Shown piece by piece: positions 1-9,540 of a stretch of DNA of 64,000 bases. Every line of letters starts with the position of its first letter. The stretch's first letter is position 1. The stretch lies in assembly GCA_020466095.1 (NCBI GenBank), contig CM035806.1, positions 122,259,168 to 122,323,167 on the forward strand, read 5' to 3'. The translations under genes were made by a program, and so were the position numbers. Below the pieces are notes generated by a model. That model saw nothing but the letters and a program-made list of their open reading frames with translations, was not told where the DNA came from and did not search any database. The stretch comes from Chlorops oryzae. Lineage: Eukaryota; Arthropoda; Insecta; Diptera; Chloropidae.

Positions 1-74
1 ATGGTAGTTGTTTTTGAGCCAAATTGCTGATTTTTTCTCGGCATCGTTCAATAAATTGAAGTTAAATGGTGACT

Positions 75-275
75 TTATAATAAAATGGATATATTTTTTA
101 TCACTGAAGCAAAAAGCGACTTCCTTAAAAATGAATTGGTTATTAGTGAGTCGGAATCCTTGACAATCGAAGACAACAAATTTAGGCATTTTTCCTTTAT
201 GCGGGTTTTATTTTCGTGAACAAGTTTTTTGCTCAAAGGCTTATGATGAAATAAATAAAATGTGCTACAAATCAA
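75..275 (-). CDS. Hypothetical 66-residue ORF downstream of the Polinton capsid gene
   Basis: A short open frame starts 10 bases beyond the end of the major capsid gene on the same strand, so it sits where the next Polinton gene would begin. It is lysine- and serine-rich, with no motif I recognise, no signal peptide and no clear membrane segment. I cannot tell a real small gene from a remnant of a longer decayed one. The first 74 bases of the window show no further coding signal. Confidence 0.2.
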   Translation of the reverse strand: MICSTFYLFHHKPLSKKLVHENKTRIKEKCLNLLSSIVKDSDSLITNSFLRKSLFASVIKNISILL

Positions 276-284
276 TGCTTTATA

Positions 285-1402
285 TTAAGTGTGCTTTACA
301 ATTTCGCCAGTCATCGGTTTGTATGTGATGACACGATCATGTATGAGAACACAATATGCCGAAGTGTTTGCTTTAATGTTTTCAAGAGTTTTGAACATTA
401 TACGAATATCGAGAGCACCTGTTTTAATTTCTTCATTTTGATGCGACGTGTCAATAACAATTATAATTGTTGGACATTCTGTAAACTTTTTGCAGCATAA
501 AAGTGGGTGTGCCTCAATCATGTAATTACTTTACTGAAACCTTGCATACATATTATATAAGAGAGCATATCGATTACGAGACAAATTTAAATTTAGGTCA
601 TCGTATGGATATGAAACAGAGTTTAAATGTACTTTTAAATCGGTTAAGCTACAGTTTGTAAACTTTTCTCCATTCTCGAAAGCGATAAGAATAAAACGAG
701 GACGCTCACTTTGTATTCCTACTTTTATGTTCCATGTATGATTTGTACTTTGAGGTAGCTCTGGATAAAAGTAACATTCCCAACTACGAAATGATATAGG
801 TAGAGGAATATCCTCTTTAATAGTTGTATAGATTTTCAATTTGGCTGCATCGGATAATTGAATTTGAGGAACCTTCCAAGCAACATTTAAGAGCTCTAAG
901 TAAAATTTATCCTTTTCACTCTCTTCCGTACTATAGACAGACTTATCGTTTGATCTAGAACGTAGCAAGATAAGCTCATGTTTTGAATTTATCATAATTT
1001 TATCAAAGCCTTCGGCAAAGCCCATCAACATATTTAGTGGTACGCAAAAATTGAAATTAAGGATACAAGATTTTTTAAAGTAGAAGTTTGACCCAAGTAC
1101 CGTGTGCGATCAATTTCCACACCATTCATTTCATAACGTATTTCCTCAAATAGATATGCAATACAATTATTTCGAAATTTAACTCCTTTGGGTTCTGCAT
1201 TTTCGGAACCAATTGAAACAACCCCCTCAATGTACAGTAAGCTTTCATGAGGTAGAACGTAGAGATCTTGATTTTGAATTGCTATCCGTATCTCATCATT
1301 GTTGTTAAAGGATTGCAAATATTGTTGCTATGTATGATATTCTTTCTTCGTAATAGACTCATCGAAGACGGGTTGTTCTCCAACTCTCAGGATATTACTC
1401 AT
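285..1402 (-). pseudogene. Polinton/Maverick major capsid protein (double jelly-roll type), broken
   Basis: Read on the minus strand from the ATG at 1402, this matches the major capsid protein of Polinton/adintovirus elements as I know the family. It has an N-terminal segment with EPVFDES-like and NNNDEIRIAI motifs, then the typical IRYEMNGVEIDRTR stretch, and a C-terminus with AYCVLIHDRVITY. The protein would form the icosahedral shell. It is broken three times: an in-frame TAG at 1328-1330, a one-base frameshift near 1070-1090, and an in-frame TAA at 531-533. The full span (about 370 codons) is short for the family, so there may also be internal loss. The start is supported by the ATGA overlap with the small gene just upstream. 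It lies outside the duplicated block and occurs once. Identity is from remembered family motifs, not a search. Confidence 0.78.
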
Positions 1403-1575
1403 TTCTTTTTAATGTAAGTAAATCCCAATGATTGTAAAAAGTTTCTATTTTTAATACTTAATGGCTTTTTTATAAGAAATTTTTCTTTGCTTATTCTTGA
1501 TGCGTTATGTACAAGAGATGAAGATAAATTGATAGAACAACCATCGTTCACACCATTTTTATTAAATATAATCAT
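1399..1575 (-). CDS. Small Polinton gene between penton and major capsid genes, 58 aa
   Basis: A complete frame of 58 codons begins with ATG at 1575, thirteen bases after the natural stop of the penton gene, and ends in a TGA that overlaps the ATG of the major capsid gene (ATGA overlap at 1399-1402). Such tight packing is typical of viral-type gene clusters. The C-terminal half is basic and ends in a NFLQSLGF-like segment followed by lysines. I believe similar short proteins occur beside Polinton capsid genes, but I cannot name a function. It is one of the few frames in this Polinton without a visible lesion. Confidence 0.5.
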   Translation of the reverse strand: MIIFNKNGVNDGCSINLSSSLVHNASRISKEKFLIKKPLSIKNRNFLQSLGFTYIKKK

Positions 1576-1587
1576 AGCTAATGCTAA

Positions 1588-2319
1588 TTATTCCACAGGT
1601 TTCAAGTGGAGTCTTAATGTAATCGGTTCTCCTTGAAAATTTAATAATACACCGTTTTCGTTAACAAATCTAACTGCAATTTAACATATATCTTTCACGA
1701 TCACAGGCAAATAGATAACATTATTTGGAATTATGTCTATTTTATATCCCGGTTCAACATTTATAGAAAATTCATGTAAGGTGTGTGCCAAGGTACTGCT
1801 AACATATGAACCGCGCACAATGTTGCACTCAATACGTACAACATTGTTTTGGGTAATCATTAAACTTGTATCCGATATATGTGTTTCATTAGGTTTAAGT
1901 TGACGCTTTGAAAATCCCAAAAGCGATCCAATGCTTCTCTCTCTATCAAAATAAATTATATTTTTTTCAGAGAAGATTTCAGCTTTTAATGTATTATTAT
2001 TGGCCTTAATACTTAATGTAGCATCAGCTGCTGCTGCTTCTTGATTTTCGTATGCGTCTAAAATATATTTCACAATATCGTCGAACTCATCTGACCCGAT
2101 AGGAAGCTCGATTACATGCTTGCCAATGTCAAAAAGGTTATTTTTTTCATCAATATTCGGTATTGAGTAATATGCATGAAAATCAATCAGTCCACAAACA
2201 TATTCCTTTTTAAGCTCTATGGGAGGAAAATAATTTGCTGTAAGAATTGAGGAATTTCCAGTCAAAGTCAATGTTCTTGACATCTTGAGGGGTTGAGATG
2301 GTAAAGTAAACTGAATCAA
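1588..2319 (-). pseudogene. Polinton penton/minor capsid protein, one internal stop
   Basis: The frame opens at 2319 with MIQFTLPSQPL and runs 243 codons to a TAA at 1588-1590, interrupted by one in-frame TAA at 1681-1683. After that stop the same frame continues with a conserved-looking tail (FQGEPITLRLHL). The content (LTGNSSILTANYFPPIEL near the start, an N-terminal YVCGLIDFHAYYSIPNI stretch, and the terminal GYKIDIIPNNVIYLP) fits the single jelly-roll penton protein of Polintons, which forms the capsid vertices. It lies between integrase and major capsid genes, the expected neighbourhood. The single stop suggests recent or mild decay compared with the polymerase gene. Family call is from memory of the family. 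Confidence 0.72.
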
Positions 2320-2353
2320 TCAAAGAAATAAAACTTCTTTTTATAAAATTTTT

Positions 2354-3072
2354 TCATAGTATATCATATTTATTTATCCACTTTATCCAGTTGTGACTAT
2401 CTGAAAACCCCAACCATTTTACATACACTTTATCACCCCGCTTCTTTATAACTTTCTCAACTAAATACATGTGAGGAAAACGTGATTTTTTCAATTCTTG
2501 TGTATAGAAAGCACCCTTAATTACATTTCCCTGATAGTCTTCTAGAATATAAGTACATGGAGTGGTATTTTGAATCTTATTTATCTTGAAGATTTCCGTT
2601 GTCCAATTGGGTGTGTAGCCTTTCTCAAAAACATGTTTATATTTGCTTATTCGAACGTAATCGTTTACATGAAATTGGGGCTTATTATAGACTTTCAGAC
2701 GGTTGTAAATCGTTTTAGAATTGTTGCTGCATTTAAAGAATTCACTTTATCGGGTGCAATTTTTATTGTTCTGTGCACTTTTCCATTGTACTCTTTAGTC
2801 AATTTTTGATATTCATCAATCCACTTGTAAGAACCGCGATTACTGAAGCCCTTCCACATCATATTTTTCAAAGTGCGATTTAATCGTTCAACTTTCGTTG
2901 CTTCCATTACACTATAGGTAGAGTAGTGAATTATTATATTATATAGTGAATTACCCATTTCCACTAAATCAGCTTGCCAAAGATCATCAATATCTTTGGT
3001 TATAACAGCTCTTCGTCTAAAATTTCGTCGTGCCTGTCGATGGAGCTCCTCAACTATTTGATATCGACTCAT
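2354..3072 (-). pseudogene. Polinton integrase (rve type) with C-terminal chromodomain, copy 1, internally deleted
   Basis: The N-terminal part starts MSRYQIVEELHRQARRNF and contains WQADLVEM, the first catalytic Asp of the DDE core. It then jumps to YSVMEATKVERLNRTLKN, which carries the catalytic Glu. The segment between, which should hold the second Asp (TDxGxEF), is missing, so the core is dead. A one-base frameshift near 2700 separates this from the C-terminal region, which reads VRISKYKHVFEKGYTPNW and then a chromodomain-like VYVKWLGF before a TGA at 2354-2356. Polinton integrases insert the linear DNA into the host genome. The duplicate begins at 2460 of this gene, so copy 2 lacks the chromodomain end. 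Confidence 0.8.
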
Positions 3073-3309
3073 CTTGAAGATGGTATTCTGTGGTTTTGGT
3101 TTGGTTCTTGAATAATGTTTTGATTAGAAATCATTGAAAACGAAACATTTTCCGTACCTTCTAAACGCTTCTAAACATATTCCATATACACCTTAAACCT
3201 CTCATCAATATCGCGTTCAATAGATGTAATTTTTTCATAAACGGTTTCAATTTTTTATTACGGTGACTTTCATAAGCTTTAATTGAATCCTGAAATTCAG
3301 TTCGATACG

Positions 3310-4194
3310 CATCAAGACTTTTTTTTTATTTTTTTTTTTTATTAAAATAAACGCCTATTTTCAAGGGCAGCACTCAGACTTCCAATTTGTCCATTGTACT
3401 GACCCAAGATGGCATATTCTTTACAGGGTCTTCTCAGTTCTATGAATGAACCTTAGAAGATTCCTGAAAGATAAGGAAAGAGCATTCTTTCCGTATATGT
3501 CACACGTACCGAATGCCATCAGTCTGCTTCGAGAGAATGCCGGGCAGTCAAACAAATAATGTTCAGCCGTTTCCTCATCCTCCTCTCCGCAGCACAGGCA
3601 GTTAGCATTTTCGGTGACTCCTATCACCTTGAGGTGCTTTGCAAAAGCGCCATGCCCTGTGATTGCATTAACCAAAAGTCTGCAGTCTCCCCTAGGTAGG
3701 GACAGCAGAAATTTGGCAGATTTGCTACACAAAGATGGCAACATTTGCTTCGAGAACCTACACGTAGAAACATTTTGCCATTGCTGTGAACAGGTTAGAA
3801 AAACCCATTCCGCAACAGCCGTCCTTATGTTGGCAGTAGCAACTCCTATGACTGGTTCCGGACCAAGAAAAGGTGTATCAGATGCAAGTTTGGCCAGCTT
3901 ATCAGCTTCCTCGTTGCCTTCAACACCAGAGTGTCCTCTCACCCATCTGAGCTGCACAGAGTTGAATTTACTGACGTAATTAACTCTATTTTTGCACTGT
4001 TTCACTAGATTTGACGAGACAGCAGGGTTAAACATTGCCAGTAGCGCAGCCTGACTGTCACTAAAGACATAGATGCTTCTACCCCGCCATCTTTTATCAA
4101 CTACATGATCCATTGCTTTAAGGATAGCAAAAACCTCAGCCTGAAACACTGTCGCTTTGCTCCCAAGTGGAAAAAAGAGTTTTCATCAAGACTT
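3310..4194 (-). mobile_element. 5'-truncated non-LTR retrotransposon (LINE) with 11-bp target duplication, copy 1
   Basis: The sequence CATCAAGACTT occurs at 3310-3320 and again at 4184-4194, flanking an 863-bp insert at 3321-4183. The insert ends at the left in a T-rich run (a poly(A) tail on the minus strand) and at the right in mid-gene, the hallmarks of target-primed reverse transcription with 5' truncation. Its only gene is the RNase H end of a LINE polyprotein. It interrupts the Polinton fibre-like gene, so it arrived after the Polinton and before the 8.6-kb duplication, since both copies have it. Confidence 0.92.
3421..4183 (-). CDS. LINE ORF2 C-terminal part: RNase H domain plus CCHC knuckle (5' truncated), copy 1
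   Basis: The frame is open from the truncation point and contains a complete-looking RNase H fold: AEVFAIL (catalytic Glu), FSDSQAAL (Asp), and WVRGHSGVEGNEEADKLA (His and Asp). The C-terminus has CLCCGEEDEETAEHYLFDC, a CCHC zinc-knuckle-like motif found at the end of RNase H-bearing LINE proteins (I, Jockey, R1 and LOA-type groups). Endonuclease and reverse transcriptase are missing because of 5' truncation. The frame is uninterrupted to the TAA at 3421-3423, so the insertion is fairly young. The exact clade cannot be fixed from this piece. Confidence 0.85.
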
Positions 4195-4395
4195 AGAATT
4201 ACAAAATTTTTTGTTGCAGCGTCCCCCTTTACTATTGGATCTTTAAGATTTCTGATGCGTTTAAAATGAGCGTTGAAGCTGTGATCTCTGCTAGCGCTTA
4301 GAGTCAATTCCGTATTAAAACTTTTTGACTTGGATGTATTGTTATTATATCGACCGAATTTGTCCACGCTCATCTTTTAATTTTTCGTCGAGTTT

Positions 4396-5421
4396 TCATT
4401 CAATTATTTCAGCTTCTTTAAGCTCTTCAATAATTGAAATAATTTCGTTGTTATGATTATTATGTCCTGCTGATTGTGATGCTATGAGTAGTCGTAAACG
4501 ATTAACCAATTCATTTGGGTCATCCCAATATATTATATAGTTGATTGGATTCAAATTTAAATTCATTAAACCAAATCCTTCTTTCTTCACATCTAAGTTC
4601 GAGTTTGACCCTTTACTCTCCACATCTTTGATTAAAATGTTTAGGTACTTGGTTCCTTTGTTTCCATTGACTTGACCACGAGATGTATAGCCACGTCTAT
4701 AGGCATTAGTTTTCAATAGAATTTTCTTATACAATTTTAAATCCGGTTCAGTATATTCGATAGGATTTTTTGTAAACATTAACTGAAAAAGTCCTGGTGT
4801 CATTTTAAATGTTTCATCACCAACTTGAACTTCATTAGAACTTTTGAATGATATTTTTGAGTCTCCAAACATCAATTGCTTTTCCGAATTGTAATTCAAT
4901 CCAAATATTCTATCTAGACTGTTTTGCGTTTCTAGTAGATCAAAATTCGGTTCATTTAACAATTTACTGACTTCTCCTTCTTCTTCTTCCATGGCTTTAA
5001 TAGTGTTTGATTTATTATCATCATCATCGTCGTCATCATCATTGATATAAAATTGATCATTGCTTTCTTCATCATCATAATCTTGAACAGAATCAACACC
5101 ATTAGACCTTTTTGGTGTACTAGTTTCAATCTTTGGTAGTTTATTAATGTTTTTCCTCCTTCTTTCTTTTTTCATCGGTCTTTTGAATAAACTTTTTTTG
5201 TTGAAAGTTTAAATATTTGCTTTAGAGTTTTCAGCCAAATCATTTACTATTTCATTTTTAACTTTAGTTTCTGTAAGAAAATCCTTAATTGGAGCTGTGA
5301 TTGGCAGAAAAGTTTTTTCCAGACTTTCTGCTGTGCTTAAATCATCAATTTTAATGGCTTTGAACTTATCCTTCAAAACTTTCCTCGTCTGAATAATTTT
5401 GGAAAGCAATTCATCATCCAT
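4396..5421 (-). pseudogene. Polinton DUF8207-like protein, copy 1, one internal stop
   Basis: Two open parts lie in one frame, separated by a TAA at 5209-5211. The first 70 codons (MDDELLSKIIQTRKVLKDKF) look like the usual N-terminal helix region. The main part has a basic start, a long Asp run (DDDDDDDD), an acidic segment and a conserved C-terminus with YWDDPNELVNRLRLLIASQ and HNNEIISIIEEL. I recall this C-terminal pattern as DUF8207, a domain of unknown function abundant in insect genomes and linked to Polinton-like elements. Its place between the BIR gene and the fibre-like gene supports an origin in the element. A virion or maturation role is plausible but not shown. A start at 5175 as a shorter intact protein is the alternative. 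Confidence 0.65.
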
Positions 5422-5546
5422 GATTTTGTTGTTGCAACTGATAACGCTCTCAATGAACTGTTTGCATTAATGGTTAAAATATTAATGAGATCATTTAAGT
5501 GTCCATGACATCTTTTATATTATAAATTTTCCTCAATTTAATTGCC

Positions 5547-5775
5547 ACCTTCCGTGGCGTAGTGATTAGGAGTATGTCGTTGTCATACATCTATAGGCTC
5601 AAAGCGAGATGTTTAACTCTCGACACAGGTAGAAACTTTAGAAAATCATATTTGTTCTCTCTCTCTCTCTCTCTCTTTCACTGTAACTTCTACATTGCAG
5701 CTAAAAGGGAAATAGTGATAAAATATAACTCTCTCTCTCGAATAGGGAAAAGAAAAAATAAAATTGTATACAGTT
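5547..5775 (+). repeat. tRNA-derived SINE-like insert with CT microsatellite, copy 1
   Basis: The stretch begins with a Pol III A-box-like GTGGCGTAGTGATTAGGAG and about 60 bases later has a degenerate B box around GCGAGATGTTTAACTCTCG. It is followed by a (CT)n run at 5661-5679 and an A-rich end. It separates the BIR gene from the DUF8207-like gene, is non-coding, and is best read as a SINE inserted in the Polinton. No target duplication was found. Confidence 0.42.
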
Positions 5776-5792
5776 TTTAAAAATATATTTTA

Positions 5793-6389
5793 TTAGTTTT
5801 CAATCGGGTACAGTAGTTTGCAGTTGTAATAATGCATTGACCATATGTGAAACTGTATATATAATATATCGTTTTGAAAAACATATTTGCTACTGCATCG
5901 TGGATATACTATTGCTTTAAGGCGTAGAATAAGTCGTGATATTTGCAATATTGCATTCAACTCATCTTGATGAATAGTATGATTGTTGGTATGACGTAAG
6001 CATATTAATGGACAATTAGGCGACCAGCGTATATTTTCTGCTAGAGGATCATCACTTATTTTCCATTTACAAATTTCCACTGTGCAAAAGTAACGTTTTG
6101 CAATATCTTCACTGCCAGTGTAAAACATTCCAAATTGTGCAAGCCTTCTTGTATCCATCCATCCCAAAGGCCAATTTTCGAAAGTTTTTAGGCGCTCGCT
6201 CTCATAGCCCATTCGATCGGTCCTATCCAAAGGATCAACATTCTTTACACTCTGGATTGATGGTGGCTGTTGCTGTTGAACAGATCTGCTTATGGAACAG
6301 GTATGTTCCATAATGAACAGGGCTGTTTGCTGTCGATGAAGAAGAAGAAGGATGACTATTGAACTGATCAGATTGTTGCTTGACTCCAA
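5793..6389 (-). CDS. BIR-domain (inhibitor-of-apoptosis-like) protein encoded in the Polinton, copy 1
   Basis: An open frame of 198 codons. Residues about 64-129 form a BIR domain: ERLKTFENWP, then LAQFGMFYTG, then a C-terminal RWSPNCPL. The spacing of the four zinc-ligand positions (99, 102, 119, 126) is exactly C-x2-C-x16-H-x6-C, but position 99 is Arg and 119 is Asn, so two of four ligands are lost. The sequence looks closest to the first BIR of fly IAP proteins as I know them, including the TNN segment after the domain. No RING or second BIR is visible. BIR proteins bind and restrain caspases, and several insect viruses carry them. The gene lies on the Polinton strand between the ATPase and DUF8207-like genes. 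The N-terminal 60 residues are low-complexity and the true start is uncertain. It may be captured host sequence or a viral cargo gene; the lost ligands suggest it no longer folds well. Confidence 0.72.
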   Translation of the reverse strand: MESSNNLISSIVILLLLHRQQTALFIMEHTCSISRSVQQQQPPSIQSVKNVDPLDRTDRMGYESERLKTFENWPLGWMDTRRLAQFGMFYTGSEDIAKRYFCTVEICKWKISDDPLAENIRWSPNCPLICLRHTNNHTIHQDELNAILQISRLILRLKAIVYPRCSSKYVFQNDILYIQFHIWSMHYYNCKLLYPIEN

Positions 6390-6455
6390 ACATTGTTGTT
6401 GAACTGCTTGATCTGTTTTTGAAACTGAATATTTTGTTGTGCATACACTCTGCTT

Positions 6456-6767
6456 TTATAGAAGAATAAATATGTTGAACCCTTTTCTAAATCGTCCACT
6501 ATTTAATGAATCATCTTTGCTAATGACGAGAAACCCATATTTATCCTTCCAACATTCAGTACAAATTTTTAAAAAATCTTGAAATGACATATCAGTACCA
6601 ACATGATCATTATAAATATGTCTTATGTTCGTTTCATCTTGTTTAAACATGATAATTAAGTTTGCATTGTCACGAATCAGATGGTTTGGTATTCGAGTAT
6701 AAGTTTGGCATAGATAAAAGCTATCAATATTATTGTGCCGACCCATACAGAAATAATTTCGACCCAT
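6456..6767 (-). pseudogene. Polinton packaging ATPase, C-terminal fragment, copy 1
   Basis: This 103-codon piece has SFYLCQTYTRIPNHLIRDNANL, then FKQDETNIRHIYNDHV and ECWKDKYGFLVISKD. These match the C-terminal half (sensor region) of the FtsK/HerA-type genome-packaging ATPase of Polintons as I know it. The Walker A and B half is missing. Its start overlaps the broken end of the polymerase in another frame, which shows that one internal deletion fused the middle of the polymerase gene to the middle of the ATPase gene near 6770. The fragment cannot hydrolyse ATP. Confidence 0.7.
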
Positions 6768-6769
6768 AA

Positions 6770-9540
6770 TTTATTGAGTAAAGGTTTTCATTATATTTGG
6801 GTTTCATATAGTCGTAATGGAAATCATACATTATAAATTTCGATAACTCGAGTACTATAAAACCTAAATATAACGGTTTATCATATGTAAGATGATCCCA
6901 ATCTAATTGAATTGCTTTCATAGAGTCGCTGAAATGTTTAACGCTGCGAAATGTTGGATGTGCTATAAGAGCACGAGCACTTAAATGTCGTCCTCTACTT
7001 TCCCATTCACTCACAATTTTTATGTTTTTCCTTTTATCTACATTTTCCATAGTTTTACCGTAAACCGAATTGTTGAGTAATTTAAAAAAATTCTTCTCAA
7101 AATCACTCTTAGAAAGCGTTCTATGATGAGTATTTAAGTCAATGTAGCTCTTTAACCAAGGTGACTGTTTAAACTTTAAAACTCTATGAACTTTTATTAG
7201 TTTCATTCCATTCTTAATACATTGTTGTAGCACTCTATAGTGAATGATATAATTTCGTTTATCTGTTAAGTCTGTTATTAGTTTCGATGTCCTTGAACCA
7301 CTAACTTTTTTATTTTCCGCACAAAAAGGAAAATCATTATGATATGAATTCCTTGGAGATAATCTAATTCTACTTCTAAAATATACCCATATGAAGCTTC
7401 TGAATTTATTTCAAATATATTCAAACTTTCAATGTCTTCTACCCATTCAAATTCTCCAGTAGGTAGGTACTGAGACATTGCCCAACCATACAAGTTGTTC
7501 GCATCTAAGTATACAATATATTCAGATGGTTTGGTGGAATCAAAATCAGGCATATATTTGTTGTTGGCTTTAGAATGTCGTTTTGAACATTGAACAATAC
7601 CACCTCTGATTCCTTTTTTAACGAAATCATACATACTTATATCTGTAAATAGTTCGAGTTCTATTTTTGTTGATTTCAACATTGCATCCCAAGATAAGCC
7701 CGGAATACTTAAGTATTGACAAGGATCCAAATCATAGATACTTTTACATATTTTTCGAAAATTTTCTAAGATATCGGTTAGGAGAAATAAATCTGTTTTT
7801 AAATAGAGAATCATGTATTCTTTCAATGATTGACAATTTAATGTATTCCATACATTTACAGCATGACTATAGTCCTCAATAGAACACTCACTATTATTTA
7901 GTATATTGAAAAATTTCTCACGGGGAGGTAGTTGATTTTCTTTAAGACGTTCAATTGAATCTAACTATTCATAGGGAAAGACACCCTTTCTTTTCAGTAA
8001 AGAAAACTGTTCAGTGTTGGGATACATTGATCTGAGTACGTGAAAATCTTCAGATGGCAAGTTTTGAGCTAAGCTTTCTAAGCTTGCTGTCATGAATCTA
8101 TAGGAATCTACAAAACGGATTTCCATGCGTTCATTCTTGGGATTATCCCCCATTGGAATGTATTTCGATAGTGAAATGTAAAGCTCTTTATTGAGTGGAA
8201 TTACTCTTATGTCTCCGGCAATGGGAGTGAGTTCTTTTACAAACAAATGACAGTCGTAGGCGGAAAAATTATGAAAGAAAACTGGAATAAATTTCGATAT
8301 CTGATATTTCAAATTACATTCCGAATGAGCTGCTCCACGAAAATCTCCAGTAAAATGACAGTGATCTGCAACTCGATCATTAATAAGATCTTCATTACAG
8401 AAATGACATATAGAAATTTACAGTCATTTACTAATTTCTTTATAAACACTTCAACGCAATCCTCTCCCGTATAGATCCTAAACTTATTCAAACTTTCATC
8501 AAATTTAGATTTAATAAAATAAGTCGTCTGGCAGCTTTGTTACGACATGATTACATACCAATTTATGAGCTTCCAATCGTTCCTTGGATAAGGTGTATTG
8601 AAGACAGCCATGACAGAAATGTTTCATTCTGTGATTTGCAGAAAGTTGAGAGCTCATTAATTTACAAGAATAAATTTAAAAAATTATAATAAAAATAATA
8701 AAAAATTAAATTAATAAAGATAAATATTCTGGGTTACCAACCTTAAAATATTTTTAATCCATATATAATGCGTTTGATTGTTTTCCTTCTCGAAAAACAA
8801 TAGATTTATATGCTTCTGTTGTTCTCCTCTAGTAAAATAATACGGTCCAACAATCGCTTTACTCTCCTCATTCAATCCAAAAACATTTATATTATACTTA
8901 TTTCTGGATTATTCTCCTCAAAAATTTTAATTTGATCCAATATCAATGGAAATGATAAGTTGGAGAAATTAAGCAAAGTTCCATCTGGGGTAGTAATGTG
9001 ATCCAATTCTATATTTAGCTTATAATTTGAGCATTTTTCCAGATGTTGACCTGTTGGAAAGGACGATATCACTGCCCATTTGAAGCAATTCTCATCTTTA
9101 TTTTTAACATTTATACAAGCATGTTTTTTCTGAATCCATAATGGAAGCACTATATGACTAGATCCTCTCATGGGTCTATATTGGTTAATGTTCACTTCCA
9201 AGTGAACAATTCGTAAAAGAGACCATCCACTATCCCTTTCTTGAAAAACATTAATTTTTTCCAAAATATCTTTGCATTTCTTGGAAAAGTCCTCATTTAT
9301 AACTGATAGCTCCGTTAATATAGTCATTTTAGTTGAGAAAGATTTTACCATTATTTTTGTTTCTTCCTCATTTTGCTTGATTAGCAAATATTCGCAGAAT
9401 AATTCTATGGTAGATTTTATCGATGTATGCTTTAGAATTAGGTTGCTCAATGCTTCCAGAACTTCTGTTTTTGCAGCTGCAAAGAACTGTTCTGGAATGA
9501 GTATACTTTCATCCTTATTCACATAAACTAGAGTTTCCAT
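6770..9540 (-). pseudogene. Polinton protein-primed family B DNA polymerase, copy 1, broken
   Basis: The gene runs right to left. The N-terminus starts at 9540 and contains LEVNINQYRPMRGSSHIVLPLW and NCFKWAVI. The exonuclease II region reads FFHNFSAYDCHLFVKEL followed by RFVDSYRFM. Exonuclease III is YLKTDLFLL. Polymerase motif A is YLDANNLYGWAMSQYLP, and motif B is KLLNNSVYGKTME. Motif C (the DTDS aspartates) and the C-terminus are gone because of the deletion that fuses the gene to the ATPase. Copy 1 also lacks 152 bases after 8523 that in copy 2 hold the zinc-finger-adjacent segment and the exonuclease I motif. Several frameshifts divide the frame (near 8880, 8310, 7900 and 7250). Such polymerases replicate linear genomes from a terminal protein. 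This copy is inactive. Confidence 0.85.

Larger units (their letters stand above)
3171..4373 (-). pseudogene. Polinton MSVDKFGR fibre-like protein, copy 1, split by a LINE
   Basis: The gene starts MSVDKFGRYNNN at 4373 and runs about 60 codons before the LINE at 4183. It resumes beyond the LINE at 3320 with a charged, probably coiled-coil tail and reaches a TAG at 3171-3173. The N-terminal part includes LKDPIVKGDAATKNFV, which resembles the DPxxxxDAATKxYV collar repeat of phage tail fibres. Proteins beginning MSVDKFGR are, as I recall, common in Polinton/adintovirus clusters and are thought to be structural. In copy 1 a one-base loss in a T run near 3245 shifts the tail frame; copy 2 keeps that base. 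The position between the DUF8207-like and integrase genes supports a virion role. Function is inference. Confidence 0.62.
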
